A stretch of 64,000 nt of DNA from Acidobacteriota bacterium (GTDB taxonomy: Bacteria > Acidobacteriota > UBA6911 > RPQK01 > JAJDTT01). Of the stretch, positions 9,703 through 18,836 are shown one piece after another; position 1 is the first letter of the stretch; each line of letters starts with the position of its first letter. The notes below the pieces were generated by a model. It did not search any database, was not told where the DNA came from, and saw nothing but the letters and a program-made list of their open reading frames with translations. Made by a program: the position numbers and the translations under genes. Where the stretch lies: contig JAJDTT010000255.1 in assembly GCA_022827025.1 (NCBI GenBank), forward strand, positions 1-64,000, written 5' to 3'.

Positions 9703-9820
9703 TTTTTGCAGGTGAGAACAGCGGGCACGCATTCGAGGAGACGGGCGACGGCATACTGTCTGATAGAATGCCTCTGTGCGGCGGCAGGCGATCCGGCCTC
9801 GCCGCGGACGGGCCTGCGTG

Positions 9821-11128
9821 ATGCAATCGGACAAGGAGACCGTCGCCAGCAACTACTTCATCGCCAACTATCCCCCCTTCTCTTTCTGGAAACCGGACGG
9901 CGTCAAAGAAGCCCTGGCGGCCTTGGAGCGCCCCGCAGACACCGAGACACCGCTGGGCCTCTACCTCCATATCCCCTTCTGCCGCAAGCGCTGCCACTTC
10001 TGTTACTTCAAGGTCTACACGGGCAAGGGCTCCCGGGAGATCCTGGGTTACCTGGACGCGCTGGTCCGGGAGCTTGACCTCTACTCCCGGCGTCCCTTCG
10101 TCAACGGCCGGGAACTGGATTTCATCTACTTCGGAGGCGGAACTCCGTCCTACCTCTCCACCCGGCAGCTCTCCGCCCTGGTCGGGGAGCTGAAGCAGCA
10201 CTTTTCCTGGGATCACGCCCGCGAGATCACCTTCGAATGCGAGCCCGGCACGCTGACGCCGGGGAAACTGGAGCTCTTGCGCGACCTCGGCGTCACCCGG
10301 CTCAGCCTGGGGGTGGAGAATTTCGACGACCACGTGCTGGAGATCAACGGCCGGGCGCACCGCTCCCGCGAGATCTGGGACGTCTACGAGCGGGCCAGCC
10401 GTCTCGACTTCCCCCAGGTCAACATCGATCTCATCGCCGGGATGGTGGACGAGACTGAGGAGAACTGGCGCCGGTGCGTGGAGAACACCCTCCAGCTTCA
10501 GCCTGACAGCGTCACCGTCTACCAGATGGAGATCCCCTTCAACACCACGATCTACCAGCGTATGCGGGACCAGGGGCAGACCCGGGCTCCCGTGGCCGAC
10601 TGGCCCACCAAGCGCCGCTGGGTGGACCTGGCTTTCCAGGAGCTGGAACGGAACGGCTACCACGTGGCCAGCGCCTACACCGCCGTCCGCTCGCCGGAAC
10701 GGAGCCGGTTCCTCTACCGGGACCAGCTCTGGTCGGGGGCCGACATGGTGGCCCTGGGAGTGGCCTCCTTCTCCCACGTGGGAGGGACCCATTTCCAGAA
10801 CGAGCACGACATGGGACCCTACCTGCGCCGCCTGGACCAGGGTGAGCTCCCACTGCACCGCGCCCTGACGCCGACCGGTGAGGAGCGCCTGATCCGGGAG
10901 CTGATCCTGCAGTTGAAGCTGGGCCGGGTCCGGACCGGATATTTCCGGAACAAGTTCCAAGTGGACATACTCAAGAGATTCGCGGGCCCCATCGGCGAAC
11001 TGGCCGAGGAGGGCTACATGACGGCCTCCCCCGAAGGATTGGAGCTCAGCCGGGAGGGCCTCCTGCAGGTGGATCGGCTGCTTCCCCTCTTCTTCCTTCG
11101 TGAGCATCAGGATTCGCGCTACACGTAA
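9821..11128 (+). CDS. HemN/HemW-like radical SAM protein
   Basis: A protein of 435 residues from ATG 9821. The radical SAM cluster motif is HIPFCRKRCHFC with Cys 54, 58 and 61 (CxxxCxxC), followed by the SAM-binding FGGGTPS at about 105, the ECEPGTL strand and SLGVENFDDHVL, in the order known from coproporphyrinogen oxidase-like enzymes, then a HemN C-terminal domain. The extra cysteine following the cluster in true HemN (CxC) is absent. An in-frame GTG at 9776 lies 7 bases after a TAGAAT box and would add 15 residues. The stop TAA is directly followed by the ATG of the flavoprotein gene, so it heads a four-gene operon. Its neighbours point to a biosynthetic role rather than haem synthesis, but that is inference. 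Confidence 0.8.
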   Translation: MQSDKETVASNYFIANYPPFSFWKPDGVKEALAALERPADTETPLGLYLHIPFCRKRCHFCYFKVYTGKGSREILGYLDALVRELDLYSRRPFVNGRELDFIYFGGGTPSYLSTRQLSALVGELKQHFSWDHAREITFECEPGTLTPGKLELLRDLGVTRLSLGVENFDDHVLEINGRAHRSREIWDVYERASRLDFPQVNIDLIAGMVDETEENWRRCVENTLQLQPDSVTVYQMEIPFNTTIYQRMRDQGQTRAPVADWPTKRRWVDLAFQELERNGYHVASAYTAVRSPERSRFLYRDQLWSGADMVALGVASFSHVGGTHFQNEHDMGPYLRRLDQGELPLHRALTPTGEERLIRELILQLKLGRVRTGYFRNKFQVDILKRFAGPIGELAEEGYMTASPEGLELSREGLLQVDRLLPLFFLREHQDSRYT

Positions 11129-12442
11129 ATGACGGAGACAGTCCGAGATTACGACGTGGTGGTGGCCGGCGGAGGACCGGCCGGAGCCACCACCGCCGCC
11201 TTGCTGGCCCAGGCCGGATGGAAGGTGCTGGTGCTGGAGAAGGAGCGTTTCCCCCGCTACTCGGTGGGGGAATCCCTCATGCCCTATTGCTACTTCACCC
11301 TGGAGAGGTTGGGTCTGATCGAGCAACTCAAGAAATCCGCCTTTCCCCGCAAGTACAGCGTCCAGTTCGTCTCCACCGGGGGGCGCGTCTCCCAGCCCTT
11401 CTACTTTTTTCAGCACCTGGACCATGAAGCCTCCACCACCTGGCAGGTCCTGCGCAGCGAGTTCGATTCTCTCCTGCTGGACAACGCCAGGGCCAAGGGA
11501 GCCACGGTCCGGGAAGAGGTCTCGGTCACCCGCCTGATCCGGGAAGCCGGTTCGGTGACGGGCGTGGAGGCGGTCACCCGCGCCGGCGACAGCTTCCGGG
11601 TCCTGGCGCCCATGACCGTCGACGCCACGGGCCGAGCCGCCGTGTCCGCCGCCTCCAACCGCTGGAGGATACGGGACCGGGCCCTGAACCGGGCGGCGCT
11701 CTGGACCTACTATCGGGGCGCGCTCCGGGACCCGGGCCTGGACGAAGGAGCCACCACCATCGCCTACCTTCCCGAGAAGGGGTGGTTCTGGTACATCCCG
11801 CTCCCGGAAGACCAGGTCAGCGTCGGCGTCGTGGCCCACAAGAGCTACCTGTTCCGCGACACCCGGGACCTCCAGACCGTGTTCGACCGCGAGACCCGGT
11901 GCAATCCCTGGATCCGAAAGCACGTGGCGCCGGGACGCCAGGAGGGTCCGGTGAGGTTGACGGGGGACTACTCCTACCGTTCGCGCTACTGCGCCGCCTC
12001 GGGGCTGGTGCTGGTGGGAGACGCCTTCGCCTTCCTGGACCCCATCTTCTCCTCCGGCGTGTTCCTGGCGCTGAAGAGCGGAGAGATGGCCGCCGACGCC
12101 ATCGACGGCGCTCTCAAGGCGGGTGACGTCGGCGCAGACCGGTTCGCCCGGTATGGACGCGACCTGACTCGGGGCATCGAGGCCATGCGGCGGCTCGTCT
12201 ACGCCTTCTACGATCAGGAGTTCAGCTTCAGGCGGCTTCTGAAACGCCATATGGACCTGAGAGGCGACCTCACCGACTGCCTCATCGGCCACCTCTTCCG
12301 GGAGTTCGACGACCTTTTCGGCGCCATCGAGGAGCTGGTGGAGCTGCCGCCGCCCCTGAAACATGGTCATCCGCTGGCCGGGGAGGGCTTTCGCCCGCCC
12401 GTCCGCCGGGCCGCAACCGCAACCGGACCAGCGATCGGATAG
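11129..12442 (+). CDS. FAD-dependent oxidoreductase, geranylgeranyl reductase/halogenase-like
   Basis: A protein of 437 residues. The FAD-binding GGGPAG lies at residues 14-19 after a beta strand, followed by LVLEKERFPRYSVGESL, which is typical of the flavin-dependent halogenase and geranylgeranyl-reductase superfamily. GWFWYIPL places W219, W221, I223 and P224 in the WxWxIP pattern used to recognise flavin halogenases. The second FAD motif LVLVGDAFAFLDPIFSSG starts near 293. I did not locate an obvious lysine equivalent to the halogenase chloramine lysine, so halogenation is not claimed. It starts at the base after the previous stop and ends 9 bases before the thioesterase gene. Confidence 0.82.
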   Translation: MTETVRDYDVVVAGGGPAGATTAALLAQAGWKVLVLEKERFPRYSVGESLMPYCYFTLERLGLIEQLKKSAFPRKYSVQFVSTGGRVSQPFYFFQHLDHEASTTWQVLRSEFDSLLLDNARAKGATVREEVSVTRLIREAGSVTGVEAVTRAGDSFRVLAPMTVDATGRAAVSAASNRWRIRDRALNRAALWTYYRGALRDPGLDEGATTIAYLPEKGWFWYIPLPEDQVSVGVVAHKSYLFRDTRDLQTVFDRETRCNPWIRKHVAPGRQEGPVRLTGDYSYRSRYCAASGLVLVGDAFAFLDPIFSSGVFLALKSGEMAADAIDGALKAGDVGADRFARYGRDLTRGIEAMRRLVYAFYDQEFSFRRLLKRHMDLRGDLTDCLIGHLFREFDDLFGAIEELVELPPPLKHGHPLAGEGFRPPVRRAATATGPAIG

Positions 12443-12451
12443 TCGAGTCCA

Positions 12452-12904
12452 GTGGCATACGAGTTCAAGGCCAGCCGCCGGATCCAGTTCGCGGACACGG
12501 ACATGGCCGGCATCGTCCACTTCGCCAACTTCTTCCGTTTCATGGAGGAGACGGAGCACGAATTCTACCGCTCGCTGGGGTTCGCGGGTCACTTCAGCGG
12601 CCCCCGGGGGACGTTGGGCTGGCCCCGGCTCAGCGCCCGTTGCGACTACCGGAAACCCCTCCGGTTCGAGGACGTGGTGGAGATTCACCTCCTGGTGCGG
12701 GCCAAGGAGGAAAAATCCCTGCTCCTGGATTTCATCTTTCGGAAACAGTCCCGTGACGGTCTCCAGGTGGTGGCGGCCGGCGCCCTCAAAGTGGTCTGCG
12801 TCCGAGTCTGCGAGGAGACGGGCCGAATGTCCTCCATCCCCATCCCGCCGGAAATCTCCGCCCGGATCGAGGCCGCTCCGTCCCGCATGCTGGAGAGCCC
12901 TTAA
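12452..12904 (+). CDS. Hotdog-fold acyl-CoA thioesterase, YbgC/4HBT type
   Basis: A protein of 150 residues starting at GTG 12452, 9 bases after the previous gene. FADTDMAGIVHFANFFRFME carries the family's catalytic aspartate (D17) followed by G-x-V/I-H. Length and the central long helix match 4-hydroxybenzoyl-CoA thioesterases (about 140 residues). Enzymes of this type release acids from CoA or carrier-protein thioesters. Paired with a downstream CoA ligase-like gene, it would close or edit a thioester step. There is no strong ribosome site; translational coupling is likely. Confidence 0.85.
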   Translation: MAYEFKASRRIQFADTDMAGIVHFANFFRFMEETEHEFYRSLGFAGHFSGPRGTLGWPRLSARCDYRKPLRFEDVVEIHLLVRAKEEKSLLLDFIFRKQSRDGLQVVAAGALKVVCVRVCEETGRMSSIPIPPEISARIEAAPSRMLESP

Positions 12905-12909
12905 ATCTC

Positions 12910-14175
12910 ATGGAGCCCCCCGGACCGGAAGCCATCCGGAAGCGGCAGCGTGAGAAACTCCAGCGTTTGCTGGAGACGGTTCTGGCCTCGAACCCGTTCT
13001 ACCGGGAGAAGTTGAAGGCGATACCGCTGTCCCAGACGGCCCTGAGCCTCCGCGAGTTTCGCCGTCAGGTTCCGTTCACCGAAAAACGGGAACTCCTGGA
13101 AGACCAGATCCGGAATCCCCCCTTCGGCCGCAACCTGAGCTTCCCGCTCGATCGTTACACCCGTTTCAACCAGACCAGCGGCAGCCGGGGCGAACCGCTG
13201 CGCTGCCTGGACACCGCCGAGACCTGGGAAAAGATGCTGGACTGCTGGAAGACCGTCTACCGGATGTCGGGCGTCAGGCCCGGGGACCGCATCTTCTTCG
13301 CCTTCTCCTTCGGCCCCTTCCTGGGTTTCTGGACCGCCTTCGACGCGGCGCAGGCCCTGGGGACACTCTGTATTCCAGGCGGCGGCCAGAGCAGCCTGGG
13401 GCGCCTGCGAGCCATCCTGGACAACCGGGTGGACGTCGTCTGCGCCACGCCGACCTATGCCCTGCGCCTGGCCGAGGTCGCCGCGGAAAACGGCCTCTCG
13501 CTGGAGCAGTCCGCGGTTCGAATCCTGTTGACGGCCGGAGAACCGGGGGGGTGCATCGCGGCCACCCGCGCGCGCCTGGAAGCCGCCTGGGGAGCCCGCG
13601 TTCGCGACCATCACGGCATGACCGAGGTGGGACCCGTCAGCTACGAGAGCCCTTCCCGCCGGGGCGTCCTGCACGTCCTGGAAAACGCCTACCTGGCCGA
13701 GGTGGTGGACCCGGCCACCTCCCGTCCCGCGGCGCCGGGGGAGACGGGAGAGTTGATCCTGACCACGCTGGACCGGGTCGGGTCGCCCGTCCTGCGCTAC
13801 CGGACCGGGGACCTGGTGATGGCGTCCACCACGAGCCCCTGCGTCCTCGGCCGCTACGAGCTGGCGCTGGAAGGCGGCATTCTGGGGAGGGTCGACGACA
13901 TGGTGGTGATCCGGGGGGTGAACCTCTTTCCGGCCGCGGTGGAGGAGGTGATCCGGAGACGCCCGGAAATCTCCGAGTACCGGGTGGAGGTCCACGAGTC
14001 GGGCGTGCTCAAGGAAATGACGATCCGGATCGAGTCGAGCCTGGGGGAAGGGGGAGCCCGGCAACTGGAGCGTGAGCTTCACGCCGCCTTTTCGCTGAGG
14101 ATTCCCGTCTCGCCGGTGCCGCCGGGGACTCTGCCCCGCTTCGAGATGAAGTCCCGGCGCTGGATCATGAAGTGA
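12910..14175 (+). CDS. Phenylacetate-CoA ligase-like AMP-forming enzyme
   Basis: A protein of 421 residues, close to the 430 typical of PaaK. The ATP-grip P-loop is FNQTSGSRGEPLRC near residue 85. The adenylate motif region is HHGMTEVGP near 233, and GRVDDMVVIRGVNLFPAAVE leads into a small PaaK-type C-terminal domain. It would activate a carboxylic acid as an acyl-adenylate and pass it to CoA or a carrier. It is the last gene of the operon, with 5 bases between it and the thioesterase gene. No acyl carrier protein is seen nearby, so CoA is the more likely acceptor. The substrate is not predictable from sequence. Confidence 0.83.
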   Translation: MEPPGPEAIRKRQREKLQRLLETVLASNPFYREKLKAIPLSQTALSLREFRRQVPFTEKRELLEDQIRNPPFGRNLSFPLDRYTRFNQTSGSRGEPLRCLDTAETWEKMLDCWKTVYRMSGVRPGDRIFFAFSFGPFLGFWTAFDAAQALGTLCIPGGGQSSLGRLRAILDNRVDVVCATPTYALRLAEVAAENGLSLEQSAVRILLTAGEPGGCIAATRARLEAAWGARVRDHHGMTEVGPVSYESPSRRGVLHVLENAYLAEVVDPATSRPAAPGETGELILTTLDRVGSPVLRYRTGDLVMASTTSPCVLGRYELALEGGILGRVDDMVVIRGVNLFPAAVEEVIRRRPEISEYRVEVHESGVLKEMTIRIESSLGEGGARQLERELHAAFSLRIPVSPVPPGTLPRFEMKSRRWIMK

Positions 14176-14196
14176 GGGCCGGATCGGCGCCGGGAA

Positions 14197-15309
14197 TTAC
14201 CGGGAACCGGCGCCGAAACAGTAGAGCAACCCGTCCTGGGACCCGACGATGACCCGGCCGGACGCCACCGCGGGGGAAGCGGAAATCCTGCCGCCCGTTC
14301 GAAACTCCCACAATGGCTTTCCCGTTTCCAGGTCCAGGGAGTAGAGCCGGCCGTCATAGGAGCCGACCCAGACCCGTCCATCGGCAATGGCCGGAGAGGA
14401 GTCCACTCGAGCCCGGGTGGCATGGGTCCACAACGCCTTTCCGGTGCCGGCATCCAGGCAATGGACCCGTTTGTCCCGTCCTCCCACCACCACCTTCCCG
14501 CCGAACCGGGCCGCGGACGAGTAGAACGGCGCCGCCCGCTCCGGAGCTTGGTAACGCCAGAGAACGGCGCCGGATTTCAGCCCCACGGCCAGCACCTGGT
14601 TGTCGAAGGTCCCGAAGACGGCCCGGCCTCCTTCCAGGGACGGGGAGGCCCCGGTGTAGGCGCCCACATCCACCGTGACCACCGGCTCGCCGTCGGAGAC
14701 CCGGATCCCGCGCAACATGCCGTCGCACCCTGAGACGTAGGCGATTCCGTCGAGTACGCCAGGGGTGCAGTGGAGCGGTCCGTCCGTCTCCTGTTTCCAG
14801 CGGACGCCCCCTGCACCGGCGGAAATGCAATAGAGGTACCCGTCGTAGGAACCGACCAGGACCGAGTCCTCCACCACGACAGGGGAAGACTTCACTTCGC
14901 CGTCGGTCTGATAGGTCCAGCGCTTCGTTCCATCGGCCTCGGAAACGGCGTGAAGCATTCCCGTCAGATCGGCGATGTAGACGCTGCCGCCGGAAACGGC
15001 AGCCGAGGACTCTCCGATGGCGTCCTCCGCCTCGTACCGCCAGGCCAGCGCGCCCGATTCCAGGTCGACGGCGTGCAGCTCGCCTCCGGCCGTGCCGACG
15101 AAGACGCGCCCTCCGCTGACGGCAGCCGAGGACTCGATGGGATCACCCGCGTCATGAGTCCAGGCGATCTCGGGAGACACTGGCAACCGGGCGTCGGAAA
15201 CCCCGGTCAAGGAGGGGTCCCCCCGGAACTGGGGCCACTCCCCGGCGCCGCGTCCGGCGAGTGTTGCCACCTGAAACACCAAAACCAACCACCAGACAGA
15301 TACTCGCAA
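14197..15309 (-). CDS. Exported PQQ-type beta-propeller repeat protein
   Basis: A protein of 370 residues. Residues 1-23 form a signal peptide (WWLVLVFQVATLAG). After EWPQFRGDPSLTG, which opens many PQQ-like and BamB-like proteins, there are about seven repeats of roughly 40 residues with the pattern G-xVFVGxxxGxLHAVDxxxGxxxWxY, each closing with tryptophan or an aromatic. The protein is periplasmic or surface-bound and probably not an enzyme, since the residues that bind PQQ and calcium in dehydrogenases are not evident. It converges on the ligase gene (21 bases apart) and is divergent from the AddB-like gene. Confidence 0.85.
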   Translation of the reverse strand: MRVSVWWLVLVFQVATLAGRGAGEWPQFRGDPSLTGVSDARLPVSPEIAWTHDAGDPIESSAAVSGGRVFVGTAGGELHAVDLESGALAWRYEAEDAIGESSAAVSGGSVYIADLTGMLHAVSEADGTKRWTYQTDGEVKSSPVVVEDSVLVGSYDGYLYCISAGAGGVRWKQETDGPLHCTPGVLDGIAYVSGCDGMLRGIRVSDGEPVVTVDVGAYTGASPSLEGGRAVFGTFDNQVLAVGLKSGAVLWRYQAPERAAPFYSSAARFGGKVVVGGRDKRVHCLDAGTGKALWTHATRARVDSSPAIADGRVWVGSYDGRLYSLDLETGKPLWEFRTGGRISASPAVASGRVIVGSQDGLLYCFGAGSR

Positions 15310-15382
15310 ACCCGACTCCTTCCACCGGCCAGTCTACTACGCGAAGACGAGAAAAATCGTAGCGAAAATCGTAGGGGACACT

Positions 15383-15420
15383 CTTGTTGTTGCCTTCCCC
15401 ACTTGTTGTTGCCCTCCCCA
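15383..15420. repeat. Two tandem 19-base repeats
   Basis: CTTGTTGTTGCCTTCCCCA (15383-15401) is followed at once by CTTGTTGTTGCCCTCCCCA (15402-15420), with one mismatch. It lies in the divergent intergenic region between the propeller gene and the AddB-like gene and may be a binding site or slippage product. Confidence 0.7.
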
Positions 15421-15513
15421 TGCCGGCAACCGCCCAACGGGTCGTTCCTAGGTGTCTTCCGCACAGGTTCACGACAGCTCAAGCCAAAGAGGGAACTTCC
15501 CACCGGACGGCGG

Positions 15514-15519
15514 TACAAT
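15514..15519 (+). promoter_or_regulatory. Possible -10 box for the addB-addA operon
   Basis: TACAAT (15514-15519) lies 36 bases before ATG 15556. No good -35 box stands at the right distance, so this is a weak assignment. Confidence 0.3.
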
Positions 15520-15555
15520 TCGGGCCGGGTTTCTCCGCGGATTCTCATTGCCGAA

Positions 15556-18500
15556 ATGTCGCACTGGTTGTTGGAAGTCACCCGCTACGAGTCGGTTCCG
15601 GCTGTCGTCCAACGCTGGATCGATTCCCTGGACTCCCCCGGCGAGATTCTGATCCTGGCGCCGACCCGGGCGGCGGCCGACGAATTGGCGCGGTCGCTGG
15701 CGCTCGGCAATCAGGGCCGGATGGGACTCCATCGGTGGACACCGGCTCAACTGGCGTCGGCCCTGGCGACCCCGGAATTGGCGAGAGCGGGTCTGGCTCC
15801 TCTGAGCCGTCTGGGACTGGAGGCCCTGGCCGCCCGGGCCGGTTACCGGGGCCGGGAAACGGACAGCCCGGGCTACTTTGCACCCGTCTCCGGAATGCCC
15901 GGCTTCTCCCGCTCCCTGGCGTCCACGCTGCTGGACCTGCGTCTGGCTCGAGCCCGCAATGACCGGTTGGCGCAATGCAGCCGGGGCGGACCCGATCTGG
16001 CCATCCTGCTGGAGCTGTACACCGAGGAGCTTCAGGCACATTCCCTCGCCGACCGGGCCACCTTGTTGGAGCTGGCGGCCGGGGCTCTGGAGGGGGAGTC
16101 CCCGTGGGCCGGTCTTCCCGTGGTGCTGTTGGACGCCCCTCCCCGCTCCCGGGCCGAGTTCCTCTTCTACGGCTCCCTCATCAGCGGGTCTCCCGCGGCA
16201 TTGGCCCTGGTTCTCTCGGGGGACGAACCGGGCATGGAGGCCTTCCGGACGCTTCTCGAAGTCTCGGCTCCAACCGCACCCCGGAACGGAGGAGAGACCG
16301 GCGCCGCCGCTCTCGGCCGGATACGGTCGAGCCTCTTCGCTGCCGGGGAGGTCGCCGGCGGCCCCTTGGATTCCAGCTTTCGACTTTTCTCGGCCGTGGG
16401 CGAGGGTCACGAGTGCGTGGAGATCGCCCGGTCCCTCATGGAGGAGGCCAGGCGGGGAACGGCCTTTGACCAGATGGCGGTCCTGTTGCGCAATCCGGAG
16501 GGCTACCAGCCCCAGATGGAGGAGGCGTTGGCCCGGGCCGGCATCCCCGGTTACTTCAGCCGGGGCATCTCGCGTCCCGACCCGGCGGGCCGCGCCCTTC
16601 TGACCCTCCTGGCGTGCGCCGAGGAGGGCCTCACCGCCAGCCGCTTCGCCGAATACCTCTCCCTGGGCCAAGTCCCGAGGGACCACCCCTCCCCGGAACG
16701 GTTCGAGCAGGAACCCCCATGGGCCGGTCCGGGAGAGGACCTGGAGATGAGCTTCAAGTCCGGCGGCGACGCGCCGGCGGCGGACGGCGACTCGGACCCG
16801 GAAGACGACCGTTCTCCGGTGATCGGCGGCACCCTGAGGACGCCGGCTCACTGGGAGCGGCTGCTGGTGGATGCCGCCGTCATCGGCGGCAGGGACCGGT
16901 GGGAAAGCCGGCTCGCCGGTCTCGAATCGGATCTCAAGTCGAAACGGAGACGATGGGAGGCGGAGGGGAACGAAGCGGCGGGACAGGCGCTCCGGAGCCG
17001 GTTGGACCGGCTCCGGAACCTCAGGGACTTCGCCCTGCCGGTCATCGAGTTCCTGGGAGACTTTCCCCACCAGCAGAACTGGCGGGCCTGGTTGGAGCGG
17101 CTCCGCCGGCTGTCCGCTCTGGCACTGCGCCGGCCGGACACGGTCCTGTCCCTCCTGGCCGAACTGGAGCCCATGGGGCAGGTGGGACCCGTGACCCTCA
17201 CCGAGGTGAGGGAGGTCCTGAGCCAACGCCTCGGCGACCTGAGAACAGACCCCCCGGAAAGACCGTACGGCCGGGTCTTCATCGGGACGCCGGGGGAGGC
17301 GTGCGGCCGGTCCTTTGAGGTGGTCTGCCTCCCCGGACTCTCGGAGGGGATCTTCCCCCGCAAGGCAAACGAGGACCCGCTGCTGCCGGACCCACTGCGC
17401 CGGCAGGTCTCGACCCACCTTCCCCTGCTGGCGGACAAGATCCAGGAGGAGCGCCGGTTGTTGCGCATCACCCTTGCCTCGGCGTCCCGGCGCCTCATCG
17501 CCTCCTACCCGCGCATGGATCTGGTGCGGGGACGGTCCCGGGTCCCCTCCCTCTACGCCCTGGAGCTGATGCGCGCAGCCCTCGGACAACTGCCTGATGT
17601 CCAGGAACTGGAACGGACGAGCGCCGCGGCCTCCAGCGCCCGTCTGGGTTGGACCGCGCCGCGGAATCCGGATCGAGCCATCGACGACGCCGAGTACGAT
17701 CTTGCCACGCTGGGGCCGGTCCTGCAGGCGCCGAGATCTCAGGACACGGGCCAGGGGCGGTACCTGCTCCTGGTGAACCCATGGCTGGCGCGGTCTTTGC
17801 GGGCACGCTACAAGCGGTGGCGGCCAGCCTGGTCGGACGACGACGGGATCCTGGCCCGGTCCGATCCCGCGGCCCGCCGGATTCTGCACCGGCACCGCCT
17901 CCGCAATCGAAGCTATTCCGCCACGGCGCTGGAGAAGTACGCCTCCTGCCCTTACCGATTCTTCCTTCACTCCATCCAGAGGTTGCGGCCCAGGGCGGAG
18001 GCCCTGGCTCCGGAGCGCATGGATCCCCTGACCCGGGGCTCCCTCTTCCATGAAGTGCAATCCCGGCTCTTTCGCCGGCTCCGGGAAGAGGACCTGCTAC
18101 CCATGAACGAGGCGAGGTTGGAGCCGATCCTGAGCCGGGCGGACCAGGTGCTGGACCAGGTCGCCGAGAGCTTCCGGGAGCGCATGGCTCCCATTCTCCC
18201 TCCGGTTTGGGAATCGGAGATCGAGGACCTGTGGATCGACCTTCGGACCTGGATCCGGGGCGCCAGCCAGGAGCCGGACGGATGGGTACCGGTCCACTTC
18301 GGCTACGCTTTCGGCCCTGCCGGCGGTGAGGATCGCGACCCGGACAGCACTCCCGGAGAGGCTGTCATCCTGGACGGGATTCGGCTCCGGGGGATCGTCG
18401 ACCTGGTGGAAAGGCATCCCTCGCACCGCGTCCTCCGGATCACCGACCACAAGACCGGCAAGGCCAGGGAGCCTGTACCCCAGTCGGTGGGACAAGGCGA

Positions 18501-18828
18501 AACCCTCCAACCCCTCCTCTATTCCCTGGCTGCCCAGGAACTCCTGGGTGAAACGGTCGTGGGAGGACGCCTCCACTACTGCACCCAGAGAGGGAACTTC
18601 CGGATCCACCGGATCCGGCTCGACCGGGAAGGCCGGAACCGGATCGGAGAAGTGCTGGAAACCATCGACCAGGCCGTGGGCCAGGGCTTCCTTCCCGCCG
18701 CGCCTCGCGAGGAGAGCTGCGCCGCCTGCGATTACCGGGCGGTCTGCGGACCGTACGAAGAGCTTCGCGCCGGCCTCAAGGAGAGCCGGCCCCTGGAGCC
18801 TCTCGTGCAGCTTCGGAAACTTCCCTGA
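15556..18828 (+). CDS. addB: AddB-like recombination nuclease subunit (PD-(D/E)XK, inactive helicase)
   Basis: A protein of 1090 residues from ATG 15556, where the helicase-like fold begins. The N-terminus, ILILAPTRAAADELARSL, sits where a Walker A would be but lacks GK(S/T). RVFIGTPGEACGRSFEVV and LPGLSEGIFPRK match the later helicase motifs of AddB. The C-terminal nuclease has YASCPYRFF (about 797), RGIVDLVERH and ITDHKTGK (about 945-966), and a CAACDYRAVC tail (about 1055-1064). The four cysteines fit the iron-sulfur staple of AddB. With the next gene it would process double-strand breaks for recombination. The adjacent helicase gene starts 8 bases downstream behind GAGAGG. Confidence 0.82.
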   Translation: MSHWLLEVTRYESVPAVVQRWIDSLDSPGEILILAPTRAAADELARSLALGNQGRMGLHRWTPAQLASALATPELARAGLAPLSRLGLEALAARAGYRGRETDSPGYFAPVSGMPGFSRSLASTLLDLRLARARNDRLAQCSRGGPDLAILLELYTEELQAHSLADRATLLELAAGALEGESPWAGLPVVLLDAPPRSRAEFLFYGSLISGSPAALALVLSGDEPGMEAFRTLLEVSAPTAPRNGGETGAAALGRIRSSLFAAGEVAGGPLDSSFRLFSAVGEGHECVEIARSLMEEARRGTAFDQMAVLLRNPEGYQPQMEEALARAGIPGYFSRGISRPDPAGRALLTLLACAEEGLTASRFAEYLSLGQVPRDHPSPERFEQEPPWAGPGEDLEMSFKSGGDAPAADGDSDPEDDRSPVIGGTLRTPAHWERLLVDAAVIGGRDRWESRLAGLESDLKSKRRRWEAEGNEAAGQALRSRLDRLRNLRDFALPVIEFLGDFPHQQNWRAWLERLRRLSALALRRPDTVLSLLAELEPMGQVGPVTLTEVREVLSQRLGDLRTDPPERPYGRVFIGTPGEACGRSFEVVCLPGLSEGIFPRKANEDPLLPDPLRRQVSTHLPLLADKIQEERRLLRITLASASRRLIASYPRMDLVRGRSRVPSLYALELMRAALGQLPDVQELERTSAAASSARLGWTAPRNPDRAIDDAEYDLATLGPVLQAPRSQDTGQGRYLLLVNPWLARSLRARYKRWRPAWSDDDGILARSDPAARRILHRHRLRNRSYSATALEKYASCPYRFFLHSIQRLRPRAEALAPERMDPLTRGSLFHEVQSRLFRRLREEDLLPMNEARLEPILSRADQVLDQVAESFRERMAPILPPVWESEIEDLWIDLRTWIRGASQEPDGWVPVHFGYAFGPAGGEDRDPDSTPGEAVILDGIRLRGIVDLVERHPSHRVLRITDHKTGKAREPVPQSVGQGETLQPLLYSLAAQELLGETVVGGRLHYCTQRGNFRIHRIRLDREGRNRIGEVLETIDQAVGQGFLPAAPREESCAACDYRAVCGPYEELRAGLKESRPLEPLVQLRKLP

Positions 18829-18836
18829 GAGGCCTC

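Noticed and set aside
15469-18060. 863-codon frame antisense to the AddB-like gene
   Set aside because: The plus-strand protein has clear nuclease and iron-sulfur motifs; the antisense frame is a codon-bias shadow.
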